Counted from the first letter of the stretch, positions 25,985 to 34,618 are shown. The stretch: 64,000 nt of DNA from Paenibacillus sp. (GCF_035645195.1 NZ_DASQNA010000016.1:1-64000), one strand, 5' to 3'. A program made the numbers and translations. The notes: generated from the sequence alone by a model not told the origin.

Positions 25985-26248
25985 TTATGAATTTCCTTTC
26001 TCCATATATTCTTTGATCTTTCGTTCCTTCCAGGAAGAAGCCCGCCCGTGGGCGAAGACGCTCAACCCGTGAGCAGCGAGCCCGATGCCCCAGCCGAACA
26101 ACGGATAGACGAACCACCACGTGCCATTAACGACGTTCAGAAGAATCAACCCGATATTGATGATGACATATACCGCCAGATGCTGATAAAATTCCGCCAG
26201 CTTTTTCACTTGCGCGTGCGCTTCTTCATACGTTACCCGATTGTTCAT
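25985..26248 (-). CDS. 2TM-domain small membrane protein
   Basis: 87 residues with two adjacent helices (about 23-42 and 46-66). The pattern EEAHAQVKKLAEFYQHLAVYVIIN followed by NGTWWFVYPLFGWGIGLAAHG is the 2TM domain, often found next to or fused to regulators and kinases. Its start overlaps the end of the Lnt-like gene by 23 bases. Function unknown. Confidence 0.85.
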   Translation of the reverse strand: MNNRVTYEEAHAQVKKLAEFYQHLAVYVIINIGLILLNVVNGTWWFVYPLFGWGIGLAAHGLSVFAHGRASSWKERKIKEYMEKGNS

Positions 26249-27812
26249 GGTTCAACGCTCCATTCTTTCGATGATTAAATTTAGCCGATCCGATCAACCC
26301 TAGCGCAAACACCAAGCATCCCCAAGCGAACCAATCGCCCCAAGCGGCATATAGCGTCCCGCCCGTTCCCTGCGGGCTCAACTGAACGACCAGCGCCTTA
26401 TCCTCGCTCGTGCTGTGCCGCATGCCCCCTAGCTCGTTCCCGAGCGCGTCGACCGCCAAAGAGTACGTGCCGCTCGTCTGCCGCAAGAGGGAGTACCCGT
26501 TCTCGATCGCCCGAAACATGGCCATATGCGTATGCAAAGGTTCCAGCTCCGCCCATTCGTTCGAAGGGACGAACATGAAGTCGACATTCAGCCTGCCGGC
26601 TTCGCGCATCAGCTCCGGGTGATCCGCATCGAAGCAGATCGCGATGCCCATCCTCCCGTAAGGGGTATCCAGCGTATGGACGCCGTCCCCCGCCTTGTAC
26701 GCCTCCGCCTCCCAACCCGGCACTTGGATCGTCTTCACGTACACGTCCGCCAACCGGCCGCTGGGATCGAACGTCAACTGCTTGATTTCATCCTGCTTTT
26801 CGCTAGATGCCATAATTTCATTGACCCCGGCGAGCAAGTAAATACTCTCTTCCTTCGCGACGGCCGCAGCTTTCGCCATGAATCGTTCCATATCCGCCTC
26901 CAATACCGGGGCGTTCGCCTCGGCCCACACGACGAACCGCGCTCCCGCCCGGGCCTCCAGACGCGTTCGGTCGAGCAATTCGTCTTGGTTTGCGATGGTA
27001 CGCTCCCGGAACTGCGCCAGCTCCTCGGCGCTCAGTCGCCCTCTGACCGCTTCGCTGGCTTGGCGCTTGAAACCATCCTCGGCCTGCAGCGTCAAGGCGG
27101 CTACCCGGACGGCCGGGGCGGACGGCCGGAGCGCGAGAAGCTGCGCGGAGCCGGCCAGAAGAATCGCCGCAAGCACGGCCGCATAAAGCGTCGCCCCAGT
27201 CCGAATCGCAACCCACCGTCGGCGCCGCGCCCAACACCAGCTGCCGGCGGAGGCTCCCCACATGATCATGAAGGTCATTCCCCATAATCCTGTGAAGCGG
27301 GCTAGCTGCATGAATGGGAGATTGCCGTATTGCGTGTAAGCCCAAGAGCCCCAAGAACCGAACGGGCTGAGCGAGGCCGCCGCATACTCCAGGGCGACGT
27401 AAGCCGTCGGGAACGCCAGCGTCGCCATAAATCCCGGCAGCCGGCGAACCGCCCACCGGTCAAGCAGCATCGGCATAAGAAAAAATGCGCCGAAGCCGAT
27501 GCAAAACGCCGTAAACCCGATCCCGTCCAGTGGAATGACTCCGCGGAAGGACGCGTACGTCGCCGCCGCGACGACGGCCGCCGCCGCCATGGGTGCGGTC
27601 GCCCCTTGGCTTCTTCTCATAAAATGAAGCATCAGCATCGGGGCCAGCCAGGCGGCCAAAGGGAAGATCCATTTTCCGTGCGCGAACAGCCATAGCAATC
27701 CGGCGGCGCCTAAAATCAGCGCATCGACTATCAACCGCTTTACGGTTACGCGCCTTTTTTCGGCGTTTCCCCGTAATACCTCCTCTTTTTGTGATCCTGA
27801 CAACGTCGTCAT
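26226..27812 (-). CDS. Lnt-like membrane nitrilase (apolipoprotein N-acyltransferase family)
   Basis: 528 residues: about seven membrane helices (to ~residue 225), then a nitrilase domain. The candidate triad is E298 (VVWAEANAP), K360 (YVKTIQVPGWE) and C393 (IAICFDADHPE), matching the Lnt arrangement Glu-Lys-Cys; CFD replaces the usual CYE. Lnt adds the third acyl chain to lipoproteins in Gram-negatives and is classically absent from Bacillota, so the substrate here is open. ATG 27812 sits directly on AAGGAG; TTG 27803 with a 9-base spacing is an alternative start. It leads the unit with the 2TM, TetR and DUF4188 genes. Confidence 0.8.
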   Translation of the reverse strand: MTTLSGSQKEEVLRGNAEKRRVTVKRLIVDALILGAAGLLWLFAHGKWIFPLAAWLAPMLMLHFMRRSQGATAPMAAAAVVAAATYASFRGVIPLDGIGFTAFCIGFGAFFLMPMLLDRWAVRRLPGFMATLAFPTAYVALEYAAASLSPFGSWGSWAYTQYGNLPFMQLARFTGLWGMTFMIMWGASAGSWCWARRRRWVAIRTGATLYAAVLAAILLAGSAQLLALRPSAPAVRVAALTLQAEDGFKRQASEAVRGRLSAEELAQFRERTIANQDELLDRTRLEARAGARFVVWAEANAPVLEADMERFMAKAAAVAKEESIYLLAGVNEIMASSEKQDEIKQLTFDPSGRLADVYVKTIQVPGWEAEAYKAGDGVHTLDTPYGRMGIAICFDADHPELMREAGRLNVDFMFVPSNEWAELEPLHTHMAMFRAIENGYSLLRQTSGTYSLAVDALGNELGGMRHSTSEDKALVVQLSPQGTGGTLYAAWGDWFAWGCLVFALGLIGSAKFNHRKNGALNHEQSGNV

Positions 27813-27915
27813 CTCCTTCGTTTCGTTCGTCCCGATCGTCGGGGATTACGCAATCATCGTACGCATTCCCTCGTCACGAGAGCTAGTGACGCCGTGTCAT
27901 CGTATCGAGTGACAT

Positions 27916-27937
27916 AAAAAAAACCCGCTGACGCGGG
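27916..27937 (-). terminator. Rho-independent terminator
   Basis: CCCGC-TGAC-GCGGG with eight T on the minus strand, just after the stop of the sensor-LuxR protein. Confidence 0.88.
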
Positions 27938-27939
27938 CA

Positions 27940-29865
27940 TCAACCGGCTTGCTCTTGATGCGGGACGAGTCCGAGCCGTACCGCCTTCTCCACTGCTTGG
28001 TCGCGGTCCTCCGCGTTAAGCTTGGCATAAATGCCGGACAAGTAATTACGCACCGTTCCTTCCGACAGAAACAGACTTGAGGCGATCTCCCTGTATTTTT
28101 TCCCTTTGGCCAGCAGCTCGAGAATTTGCAGTTCCTTCTCCTTCAGACCGTATTCCTTCATCACGGCTTGCGAAACATACTTTCTCTCCAACCGCTCCAA
28201 CTGAGCGCCCCGCAGCACTTGGCTGGCGAGCATCGCCGTCGTTTGGCGGGACAGCAGCGTCCCGCCGTCCATCAGATGGCGGACGGAAGCCGCTAAGTTC
28301 CTCGGGTTCATGGACTTCAATAAATACGCATCCGCCCCGGCTTCGACAGCCTCCGCGACGATTCCAACTTCGTGGCGGTGGGTGAACAGAATGATTTGGA
28401 TTCCCGGATTCGCCGTTTTGATCGACCGCATCACCTCGATGCCGTCCATGCCGGGCAGGTTGACCTCCATCAGCACGACGTCGGGACGTTCCCGCCGGCA
28501 ATAATCGACCGCTTCCGGACCGCCGTCCAACGCCCCGGCAATGACGATGTCGTCCTCTTCTCCGAGGATGAGCGCGACGCTCTCTCGGACGAACGGGTCG
28601 GGATCGACCAGCAGCACCGCGATGCGGTTCGCCCTCTCCTGCGGGACCGGCAGCGTGATGTCCCATACGCTCCCCTTGCCTCGGAACGATTTTATATCAA
28701 ATGTGCCGTTCAGTTCGGTACATTTCTTGTGAAGCGGCTCCGCCGCCTCCATGCGGCCTTCCCCCGGTTTGCCCCCATTGTCGGTTAACGTCAATCGAAC
28801 GACGCCAGATCGATACTCCAGCGCCGCCTCCACATCCGACGCTTGTCGATCCATGGCCGCCCCGATCATGAAATCCTGGAGCGCCCGCAGCAGCGTGACA
28901 TTATGCGACCGCGGCAACGCGTACGGCTCTCCTTCCGCGCGAACCGCCACTTCCATGCCCGTCGTTTCCTGAAATCCCACAGCCCGTTCCCGAAGCTCGG
29001 CTTCTAAGCCGTCCTGCGACACGAAGCCCTCTTCGACGCCGGCGAGACGTTCGACAACGTCGTCGATGTCCTTCCATATTCGGACCGCCGCGTTTTCTAA
29101 CGACTCTTGTCCGGGTTCGCCCTGCTTCTCCCTCGCCGCGCGCGCCAGTTGTTTCAGTTCTTGCCGAAGGCTTGCGCCGATCCTGCCGCGTTCCTCCCGC
29201 TTGGCTAACGTTTCCACCTGCCTGGCATAGGTTTCGAGTACTTTGTTCTGCCGTTCGATAATGCGCAGCTGCGTTTCGTTCTCCCGAAGGAGCCGGGCAA
29301 GGCGGTCTTTCGTTTCCACGATAATCGCGTAGCTGGTGCCGATTTTGGAAGAAGCCCACAGCACCAACGTCGTTTCGGCCAAAATGCCTATTGGGATATT
29401 GATCGTACTGGGCTCCAGGTAATGAAAACCCGTTCGATGAAAAGCGGCGCCCGCGACGGCGGTAAACAACAAAGAAATCGCGCCGACATATAAGGTCAAT
29501 CGCCCGTTCAAATAAATTAGCGTCAAAGCCAAATTAAAATAAAACACTTGATAAACGGCCGGAAGCTCGCGAAATAAGACGGCCTGATTCATCGCGTGCA
29601 GCAACAGCAGCGTCATCATAATATACTTGAACGCACCCTCCAACCGTTCGATCCGGTTGAGAACGAGCCCCAACGAAAAAATCGATGCGGATGCGCCGAA
29701 AAAAATGAGATGCTCCCGACTGAGCGGTTCATGATTGATGAGAACGTTCGCTTCCGCCAGCGCGTAGGTTAGCCCCACGACAAAAAGCAGCAAGTGGTTT
29801 CGATGCTTCTCCCGCTCCAAATGGCGAAAACAATGGTTTTTAATCCAGTTCAACAAAGCGATCAC
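27940..29865 (-). CDS. Membrane pseudokinase-receiver-LuxR fusion regulator
   Basis: About 641 residues from GTG 29865 (GAGGTG 6 bases upstream; GTG 29874 is an alternative). Six or so membrane helices (about 25-175), a coiled coil, a HisKA_3-like region, a degenerate HATPase, a receiver and a NarL/FixJ-type HTH (LKEKELQILELLAKGKKY...GTVRNYLSGIYAKL). The phosphoacceptor His position reads Arg (RIGASLRQE), the N-box Asn region reads LQDFMIGAAMD, the receiver acidic pair is DP (LLVDPDP) and the phosphorylated Asp is Glu (VVLMEVNLPG, codon GAG). The receiver Lys remains (YLLKS). It probably works without phosphotransfer. It is divergent from the DUF3231 gene. Confidence 0.88.
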   Translation of the reverse strand: MIALLNWIKNHCFRHLEREKHRNHLLLFVVGLTYALAEANVLINHEPLSREHLIFFGASASIFSLGLVLNRIERLEGAFKYIMMTLLLLHAMNQAVLFRELPAVYQVFYFNLALTLIYLNGRLTLYVGAISLLFTAVAGAAFHRTGFHYLEPSTINIPIGILAETTLVLWASSKIGTSYAIIVETKDRLARLLRENETQLRIIERQNKVLETYARQVETLAKREERGRIGASLRQELKQLARAAREKQGEPGQESLENAAVRIWKDIDDVVERLAGVEEGFVSQDGLEAELRERAVGFQETTGMEVAVRAEGEPYALPRSHNVTLLRALQDFMIGAAMDRQASDVEAALEYRSGVVRLTLTDNGGKPGEGRMEAAEPLHKKCTELNGTFDIKSFRGKGSVWDITLPVPQERANRIAVLLVDPDPFVRESVALILGEEDDIVIAGALDGGPEAVDYCRRERPDVVLMEVNLPGMDGIEVMRSIKTANPGIQIILFTHRHEVGIVAEAVEAGADAYLLKSMNPRNLAASVRHLMDGGTLLSRQTTAMLASQVLRGAQLERLERKYVSQAVMKEYGLKEKELQILELLAKGKKYREIASSLFLSEGTVRNYLSGIYAKLNAEDRDQAVEKAVRLGLVPHQEQAG

Positions 29866-29877
29866 TCCGCTCACCTC

Positions 29878-29895
29878 AGTTTACAAAGGTAAACT
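29878..29895. promoter_or_regulatory. Palindrome upstream of the sensor-LuxR gene
   Basis: AGTTTAC-AAAG-GTAAACT, 7-bp perfect arms, lies immediately upstream of the ribosome site within an AT-rich stretch containing TATAAT-like hexamers. It is a candidate autoregulatory operator. Confidence 0.45.
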
Positions 29896-30038
29896 TATAA
29901 ACAATTATTAATTATACGTCCGGTCATTCCGTTTTGTCATTCTCTTTTTCGCTTATCATCCGTCCGGCTGCATACACTCCGCCGTTCCGGCAAAAGCTAC
30001 CGCGTAAACGAATCCATTTTTGCTGCGGAGGAAGACCC

Positions 30039-31043
30039 ATGACTGCGACTCAGCCGAATCGGCTATCTTCGTCGGAAATCGCCAATCTGTGGAACATCTA
30101 CATGATCGAAAGCCTGCTGATCCCGTTCAAAAAGCCGCTGATCCGCGCCTCGCAGCAGCCGATGATCCGCTCCGTCGTCGAGGTCGCGCTGGGCATGAGC
30201 ATGGAATACGTGGAACGGATCGCCGAGCTGTTTCGCGCCGAAGGACTTCCGGTGCCGCGCGGGTTTTCGGACGACGATATGAACCTTGAAGCGCCCGCCC
30301 TGTACACGGACAACTACACGCTCCGCTATATTCATGAGATGGCGAAGCTCGGGCTGCACACGGTTCCGCAGGCGGCGGCGACGTCCAACCGGGAGGACGT
30401 TCTTGATTTCCTTCGCAAGGCGTACGAAGATTACGATCGGCTGTACCGGCAATCGCTCGAGCTGTTGATCGCGAGAGGCATCTACGCCCCCGCGCCTCCG
30501 ATGCCCTCCCCGGAGCCGCCCGAGTACATCCAAGGGGACAGCTACTTCTCGGGCTTGTTCGGACCGCGCCGGCCGATGAACGCCATGGAGATCATGAACG
30601 TACATTATACGATCCATGAGAACGCGGTCAGCAAGGTGCTGCTGCGCGGCTTCGCCCAAACGGCTCGCGATCCGGAGCTTCGCGACCACTTCGACCGAGG
30701 CGCGCGCATGGCCGCCGACATCATCGATGAGCTGGAGAAGCTGCTGTCGGACGAGCGCATCAGCTTGAGCCCGACGTACGACAGCGAGCTGCTTCCTTCC
30801 AATGTCCCCCTGTTTTCGGACAAACTGATGCTGGCGACCGTCACGCAAATGGGGAGCGGGTCCCTCGCCATCTACGGCATCCGGCTCAGCATGGTGCACC
30901 GCAGCGATTTGGCAGCGACGTTCATGAAGATGATCAAGAACGCGCTCCTCTACGCCGAGGACGGGGTCGACTTGCTGGTCAAGCGCCGCTGGCTGGAACA
31001 GCCCCCTACGCCCCGCGCGGCGCCCGAACCAGTCAACGCATAA
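30039..31043 (+). CDS. DUF3231-family protein (duplicated ferritin-like/CotF-like helical domains)
   Basis: 334 residues, all alpha, no signal peptide. Two related halves are visible: LSSSEIANLWNIYMIESL near the start and AMEIMNVHYTIHENAVSK in the second half, each followed by long helices with His/Glu. DUF3231 proteins are abundant in spore formers and resemble spore-coat CotF helical bundles; no activity is established. GCGGAGGA precedes the ATG at 30039. It is monocistronic. Confidence 0.85.
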   Translation: MTATQPNRLSSSEIANLWNIYMIESLLIPFKKPLIRASQQPMIRSVVEVALGMSMEYVERIAELFRAEGLPVPRGFSDDDMNLEAPALYTDNYTLRYIHEMAKLGLHTVPQAAATSNREDVLDFLRKAYEDYDRLYRQSLELLIARGIYAPAPPMPSPEPPEYIQGDSYFSGLFGPRRPMNAMEIMNVHYTIHENAVSKVLLRGFAQTARDPELRDHFDRGARMAADIIDELEKLLSDERISLSPTYDSELLPSNVPLFSDKLMLATVTQMGSGSLAIYGIRLSMVHRSDLAATFMKMIKNALLYAEDGVDLLVKRRWLEQPPTPRAAPEPVNA

Positions 31044-31083
31044 AAAACAGGGTACCCGCTCTATCGCGAGTACCCTGTTTTTA
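31042..31083. terminator. Bidirectional Rho-independent terminator
   Basis: AAAAACAGGGTAC and GTACCCTGTTTTT form a perfect stem around a 14-base loop. It serves the DUF3231 gene and the convergent RidA-like gene. Confidence 0.92.
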
Positions 31084-31144
31084 TGTCACGGGAAACGAAC
31101 TGGGCCGATCGTGTTGATTCGATTCGAAGCCAACGGTGTTTTTG

Positions 31145-31624
31145 TTATTCGAATTCGATCTGCGCGGATATGACGAGAGGCAGGTTTTGAGGCAGCGCTT
31201 CGACGCCGATCGCCGTTCTCGCATGGCGGCCGACGTCCGGACCGAACAATTCGAGAATGAGCTCGGAACACCCATTGATCACATGCGTCGTACGGCTCTC
31301 GCCGGGGAGGGCGTTCACGTAGCCGTGAATCGCAATCCAGGCTCGAATCCGGTCCAAGTCGCCGATCTCCCTACGGATCGTCGCCAGCATCGCGACCGCC
31401 GTCCCTCTCGCGAAACGATGCGCCTCCTCGTAAGACACGTCCCGGCCTACTTTCCCGAACACCGGCGGCATCGTCCCGTCCGGGTTCAACGCGCTGTGAC
31501 CGGAAAGATACGCTCGGCCGCCGCTCGCGCGAATCCATTCGAACGGCACACTCACGCCCGGAGGCACCACAATCGGACCGGGCAGCGCGATGCCCATCTC
31601 GGCCAGCTTCCTCTCGACGATCAT
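31145..31624 (-). CDS. RidA-family protein (YjgF/YER057c)
   Basis: 159 residues, longer at the N-terminus than the classic 125-130. Family elements are AYLSGHSALNPDG and a C-terminal TAIGVEALPQNLPLVISAQIEF with the ligand-proximal region; the arginine of canonical imine deaminases (CRxxL) is not evident, so it belongs to a Rid subgroup of uncertain activity. The start overlaps the NmrA gene stop (ATGA), and AAGGAGGG precedes it. Operon of two with the NmrA-like reductase. Confidence 0.85.
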   Translation of the reverse strand: MIVERKLAEMGIALPGPIVVPPGVSVPFEWIRASGGRAYLSGHSALNPDGTMPPVFGKVGRDVSYEEAHRFARGTAVAMLATIRREIGDLDRIRAWIAIHGYVNALPGESRTTHVINGCSELILELFGPDVGRHARTAIGVEALPQNLPLVISAQIEFE

Positions 31625-32547
31625 CGGACGCCGCCCTCCTTCCGCGCCGCTTCGGCGAGGAGCTGCTCCCAAGGCGCGTTCGCGAGGAACGTGCGGAATG
31701 GCGTCAGCCGGACAGGCAGCTGCCGAAGCGTCTCGAACAAGTTCGGAACGTCCAGCGGGGACGAGTCCAATCCGCTCTGCCACCGGTACAGGCCGGTCAC
31801 CTCCCGGCTCGCCTCCTCTCCGATCGCGGAGGACAGCTGCCGCTCGAACAGATCGAGCGGAATCGGCAAGTACCCGATCTCCCGCCCCAACCGGGCGCCG
31901 AGCAGCTTCGCGACCTGCGGACCCGTCAACGCCTCCGGGCCTCCGAGCTGAAACTCCGCGCCGGAGAGCTGCGGCCGCCGCAGCGCCTCGGCGACGAAGC
32001 CCGCCATGTCGTCCAGCGCGATCCACGACACTGCCATATGTTCCGGTATCGGATATGCGAACGTGCCCTGCTGCAGGATGCCCGGCGCCGTCCACGGCCC
32101 TAGCACGTTCTCCATGTACGCCGTCGGTTTCAGAACGATATACGGGATGCCGCTCGCGGCTAGCTCGCCAATGACCCGCCGCTTGATGCGAATCGGCGCC
32201 AGATCGACCTGTTCCGGCACGATGCTGCTCGTGTTGAACACGATCAACGAAACGCCTTCTTCCTTCGCGGCGCCGATGATGTTGCGCGCGTACCCGACGG
32301 CCTTCGCCTCGTCATGCTCCTGCGGCAGCTGGAAGACGACCTTCTTCGCGCCTCGCGTCCCCTCCCGCAAGCTGTCCGCGTCTTCGTATCGGCCGATTCC
32401 CGCCTCGATCCCCCGCATGCGCAGCTCTTTCGCGGTTTCTTCCTTCCGCACGATCGCCTTCACGGCGAATCCTTCCTTGATCAGCCGCCTCGCGACGGCC
32501 CCTCCCTGCTCCCCGCCGGCGCCGTACACAAGCACTTTTTCCTTCAT
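31621..32547 (-). CDS. NmrA/SDR-family NAD(P)-binding protein
   Basis: 308 residues. The Rossmann motif is VLVYGAGGEQGGAVARRLI (GxxGxxG), followed by VFQLPQEHD and the NmrA-like substrate region (LKPTAYMENVLGPW). There is no clear Tyr-xxx-Lys catalytic pair, as in many NmrA redox sensors and quinone reductases. The gene faces the HxlR regulator across a 130-base region with palindromes. This reductase-next-to-HxlR layout is typical of quinone/aldehyde stress units. The ribosome site GAGGGG lies inside a 13-bp inverted repeat. Confidence 0.87.
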   Translation of the reverse strand: MKEKVLVYGAGGEQGGAVARRLIKEGFAVKAIVRKEETAKELRMRGIEAGIGRYEDADSLREGTRGAKKVVFQLPQEHDEAKAVGYARNIIGAAKEEGVSLIVFNTSSIVPEQVDLAPIRIKRRVIGELAASGIPYIVLKPTAYMENVLGPWTAPGILQQGTFAYPIPEHMAVSWIALDDMAGFVAEALRRPQLSGAEFQLGGPEALTGPQVAKLLGARLGREIGYLPIPLDLFERQLSSAIGEEASREVTGLYRWQSGLDSSPLDVPNLFETLRQLPVRLTPFRTFLANAPWEQLLAEAARKEGGVR

Positions 32548-32559
32548 TCGGTTGCAACT

Positions 32560-32603
32560 CCCCTCGTGAATTCAAGCTCAACCTAACTGTAATTCACGAG
32601 GGG
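32560..32603. repeat. 13-bp perfect inverted repeat covering the SDR ribosome site
   Basis: CCCCTCGTGAATT (32560-32572) and AATTCACGAGGGG (32591-32603), spacer 18 bases. It could be an operator or, in the minus-strand mRNA, a hairpin that buries the GAGGGG ribosome site. Confidence 0.7.
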
Positions 32604-32619
32604 AAATCACGTAAGTACG

Positions 32620-32638
32620 CACAATTTTGTGATATAGT
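32620..32638 (+). promoter_or_regulatory. Promoter/operator of the HxlR gene
   Basis: An extended -10 (TGATATAGT, 32630-32638) overlaps the palindrome CACAA-TT-TTGTG (32620-32631), placed 40 bases before the ATG. This is a likely autoregulatory HxlR site. Confidence 0.5.
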
Positions 32639-32677
32639 ATTAAAAATGAAACCGCCCTCGGAAAGGAGCCGCCCCCG

Positions 32678-33013
32678 ATGTCCGAGAAAACATGTCCGGT
32701 GGAAACCGCGGTGAATTTGGTCGGAGCGAAATGGAAAATCATGATTATCTACCGCTTGATGGACGGGACGAAACGGTTCAACGAGCTTCGCAGACTGCTG
32801 CCCGGCGTCACCCAGCGCATGTTGACGCTTCATCTGCGAGAGCTGGAGAACGACGGCTTGATCGCGAGAACGGTGTATCCCGAGGTGCCTCCCCGCGTGG
32901 AATATACATTGACGGAGGCCGGGCAAAGCTTAACCCCGATTTTGACGCAGCTCGGCGACTGGGCCGCGGCCTACGAAAAGAAGCGCGCCCCGCAATCGCC
33001 GACGACTTCCTGA
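32678..33013 (+). CDS. HxlR-family transcriptional regulator
   Basis: 111 residues, a winged helix. CPVETAVNLVGAKWKIMIIYRLMDGTKRF is the family start; C6 corresponds to the redox-sensing cysteine of YodB/HypR-type members that respond to quinones, diamide or hypochlorite. The wing and ELENDGLIARTVYPEVPPRVEYTLTEAG region are intact. GGAAAGGAG precedes the ATG. It probably represses the divergent NmrA-RidA operon and itself. Confidence 0.92.
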   Translation: MSEKTCPVETAVNLVGAKWKIMIIYRLMDGTKRFNELRRLLPGVTQRMLTLHLRELENDGLIARTVYPEVPPRVEYTLTEAGQSLTPILTQLGDWAAAYEKKRAPQSPTTS

Positions 33014-33046
33014 TTCCGGAAGCCGCGACCTGCAGGGCGCGCCGAT

Positions 33047-34618
33047 TTATTCCGTCCGCTCTTCTCGCGAAGCTTCCTCCTCCGCGATCCACCGTTCGAT
33101 CCGCTGAATTCTGCGTTTCTCCTTGCGCGCCATATCCCGGATTTCCTCGCTCAGCGCTTTATTGATGGCGAACGCCATCAACAGCAAGATGAGTGCGAAC
33201 GGCAGCGCGATGACGATCGAAGCGGTCTGCACCCCGCTCAGCCCGCCGGTAAGCAGCAGCACCGAGGCGATGCCGGACACCGCCACGCCCCAAATCAGCT
33301 TGGTCGACAGCTTCGGATGCAGCGAGCCTTGGGAGGTCAGCATGCCTAAGACGAATGTCGCCGAATCGGCCGACGTCACGAAGAACGTCAGGATCAGCAG
33401 CGTCGCGACGACGACGAGCACCCCGCCGAGCGGGAGCTGTTCGAGCGTTATGAACAAAGCCGTCGTCACATCTTCCTGTACGGCCGCGGCGATCGCTTTC
33501 CCCTCGAACATTTCGTAGTACAGCGCCGTGCCGCCGAAGGCGGAGAACCACACCATGCTCAAGACGGTCGGCACGAACAGCACGCCCGCCACGAATTCCC
33601 GAATCGTCCGCCCTTTCGACACCCGGGCGATGAAGCTGCCGACGAACGGCGCCCACGAGATCCACCACGCCCAATAAAAAATCGTCCACGATCCGACGAA
33701 GGTGCCCCCCGTGAACGGCGTCATTCGGAAGCTCATGGGGATGATGCTTCCGATGTACGCGCCCATCGTCGTCGTCAGCGCGTCGACGATGAAGAACGTC
33801 GGCCCCGCGAACAGGACGAACAGCAGCAGCAGCGAAGCGATGCCTAAATTGACATTGCTTAAAATCTTGATGCCCTTGTTCAAACCGGTAGAGGCCGACA
33901 ACAAGAACAACACCGTCACGACGGCGATGATGCCGAGCTCGGTCGCCGTCGACTGGGGAAACCCGATCAGGAAGTTCAGCCCCCCGTTGATTTGCATCGC
34001 GCCGAGGCCCAAAGATGTCGCGACGCCGAAGACGGTGGCGATGACGGCCAAGGTGTCGATCGCTTTGCCGATCGCTCCCTCGGTACGTTCGCCGAGGATC
34101 GGATAAAGCGTCGCGCTGATCAGATTCGATCTTCCTTTGCGGAAATGGGCGTAGGCGAGACAAAGCGCGATCACCGTGTAGATCGCCCACGGCTGCAGCC
34201 CCCAGTGGAAGAAGGAATACCTGAGCGCGGCCCGCGCCGAGTGCACGGTGCTTCCTTCCAGCCCTTCCGGAGGGGACAAGTAGTGGTAGACCGGCTCGGC
34301 GACGCCCCAGAACACGAGCCCGATGCCCATGCCGGCGGAAAACAGCATCGCGAGCCACGTCCAGAACGGGTATTCCGGCTCGTCGTCGTCGCGGCCCAGA
34401 CGGATTTTGCCGTACGGGCCGAAGGCGAGCGCGAACGCGAAGACGAGCAGAATGAACGTCGCCGTCAGGTAAAACCAGCCGAACGAGCGCGTAATGAACG
34501 ATAGCGCATGTCCGGCGGCGGCGGTAACCTGCTCCGGCATCAGCGCTCCCCAAACGACGAAGGCGGCGGTCACTCCGATCGAAATGTAAAATACCGGTCC
34601 CAATCTTCCTTGGTTCAA
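33047..34618 (-). CDS. BCCT-family betaine/choline/carnitine transporter (OpuD-like)
   Basis: 523 residues, 12 helices. The family Trp-rich signature is in FYWAWWISWAPFVGSFIARVSKGRTIREF, and GMGIGLVFWGVAEP is the glycine-rich helix of sodium-coupled betaine carriers (OpuD/BetP). The basic C-terminal tail (ARKEKRRIQRIERW) may sense osmotic state. Start chosen as TTG 34618, 7 bases after AAGGAGGG; the ATG at 34648 has no site. It imports compatible solutes. A CTCCCG/CGGGAG hairpin (34653-34668) lies just upstream. Confidence 0.92.
   Translation of the reverse strand: MNQGRLGPVFYISIGVTAAFVVWGALMPEQVTAAAGHALSFITRSFGWFYLTATFILLVFAFALAFGPYGKIRLGRDDDEPEYPFWTWLAMLFSAGMGIGLVFWGVAEPVYHYLSPPEGLEGSTVHSARAALRYSFFHWGLQPWAIYTVIALCLAYAHFRKGRSNLISATLYPILGERTEGAIGKAIDTLAVIATVFGVATSLGLGAMQINGGLNFLIGFPQSTATELGIIAVVTVLFLLSASTGLNKGIKILSNVNLGIASLLLLFVLFAGPTFFIVDALTTTMGAYIGSIIPMSFRMTPFTGGTFVGSWTIFYWAWWISWAPFVGSFIARVSKGRTIREFVAGVLFVPTVLSMVWFSAFGGTALYYEMFEGKAIAAAVQEDVTTALFITLEQLPLGGVLVVVATLLILTFFVTSADSATFVLGMLTSQGSLHPKLSTKLIWGVAVSGIASVLLLTGGLSGVQTASIVIALPFALILLLMAFAINKALSEEIRDMARKEKRRIQRIERWIAEEEASREERTE

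Noticed and set aside
30063-30899. 278-codon frame opposite the DUF3231 gene
   Set aside because: No ribosome site, His/Arg/Val-rich composition of an antisense shadow.
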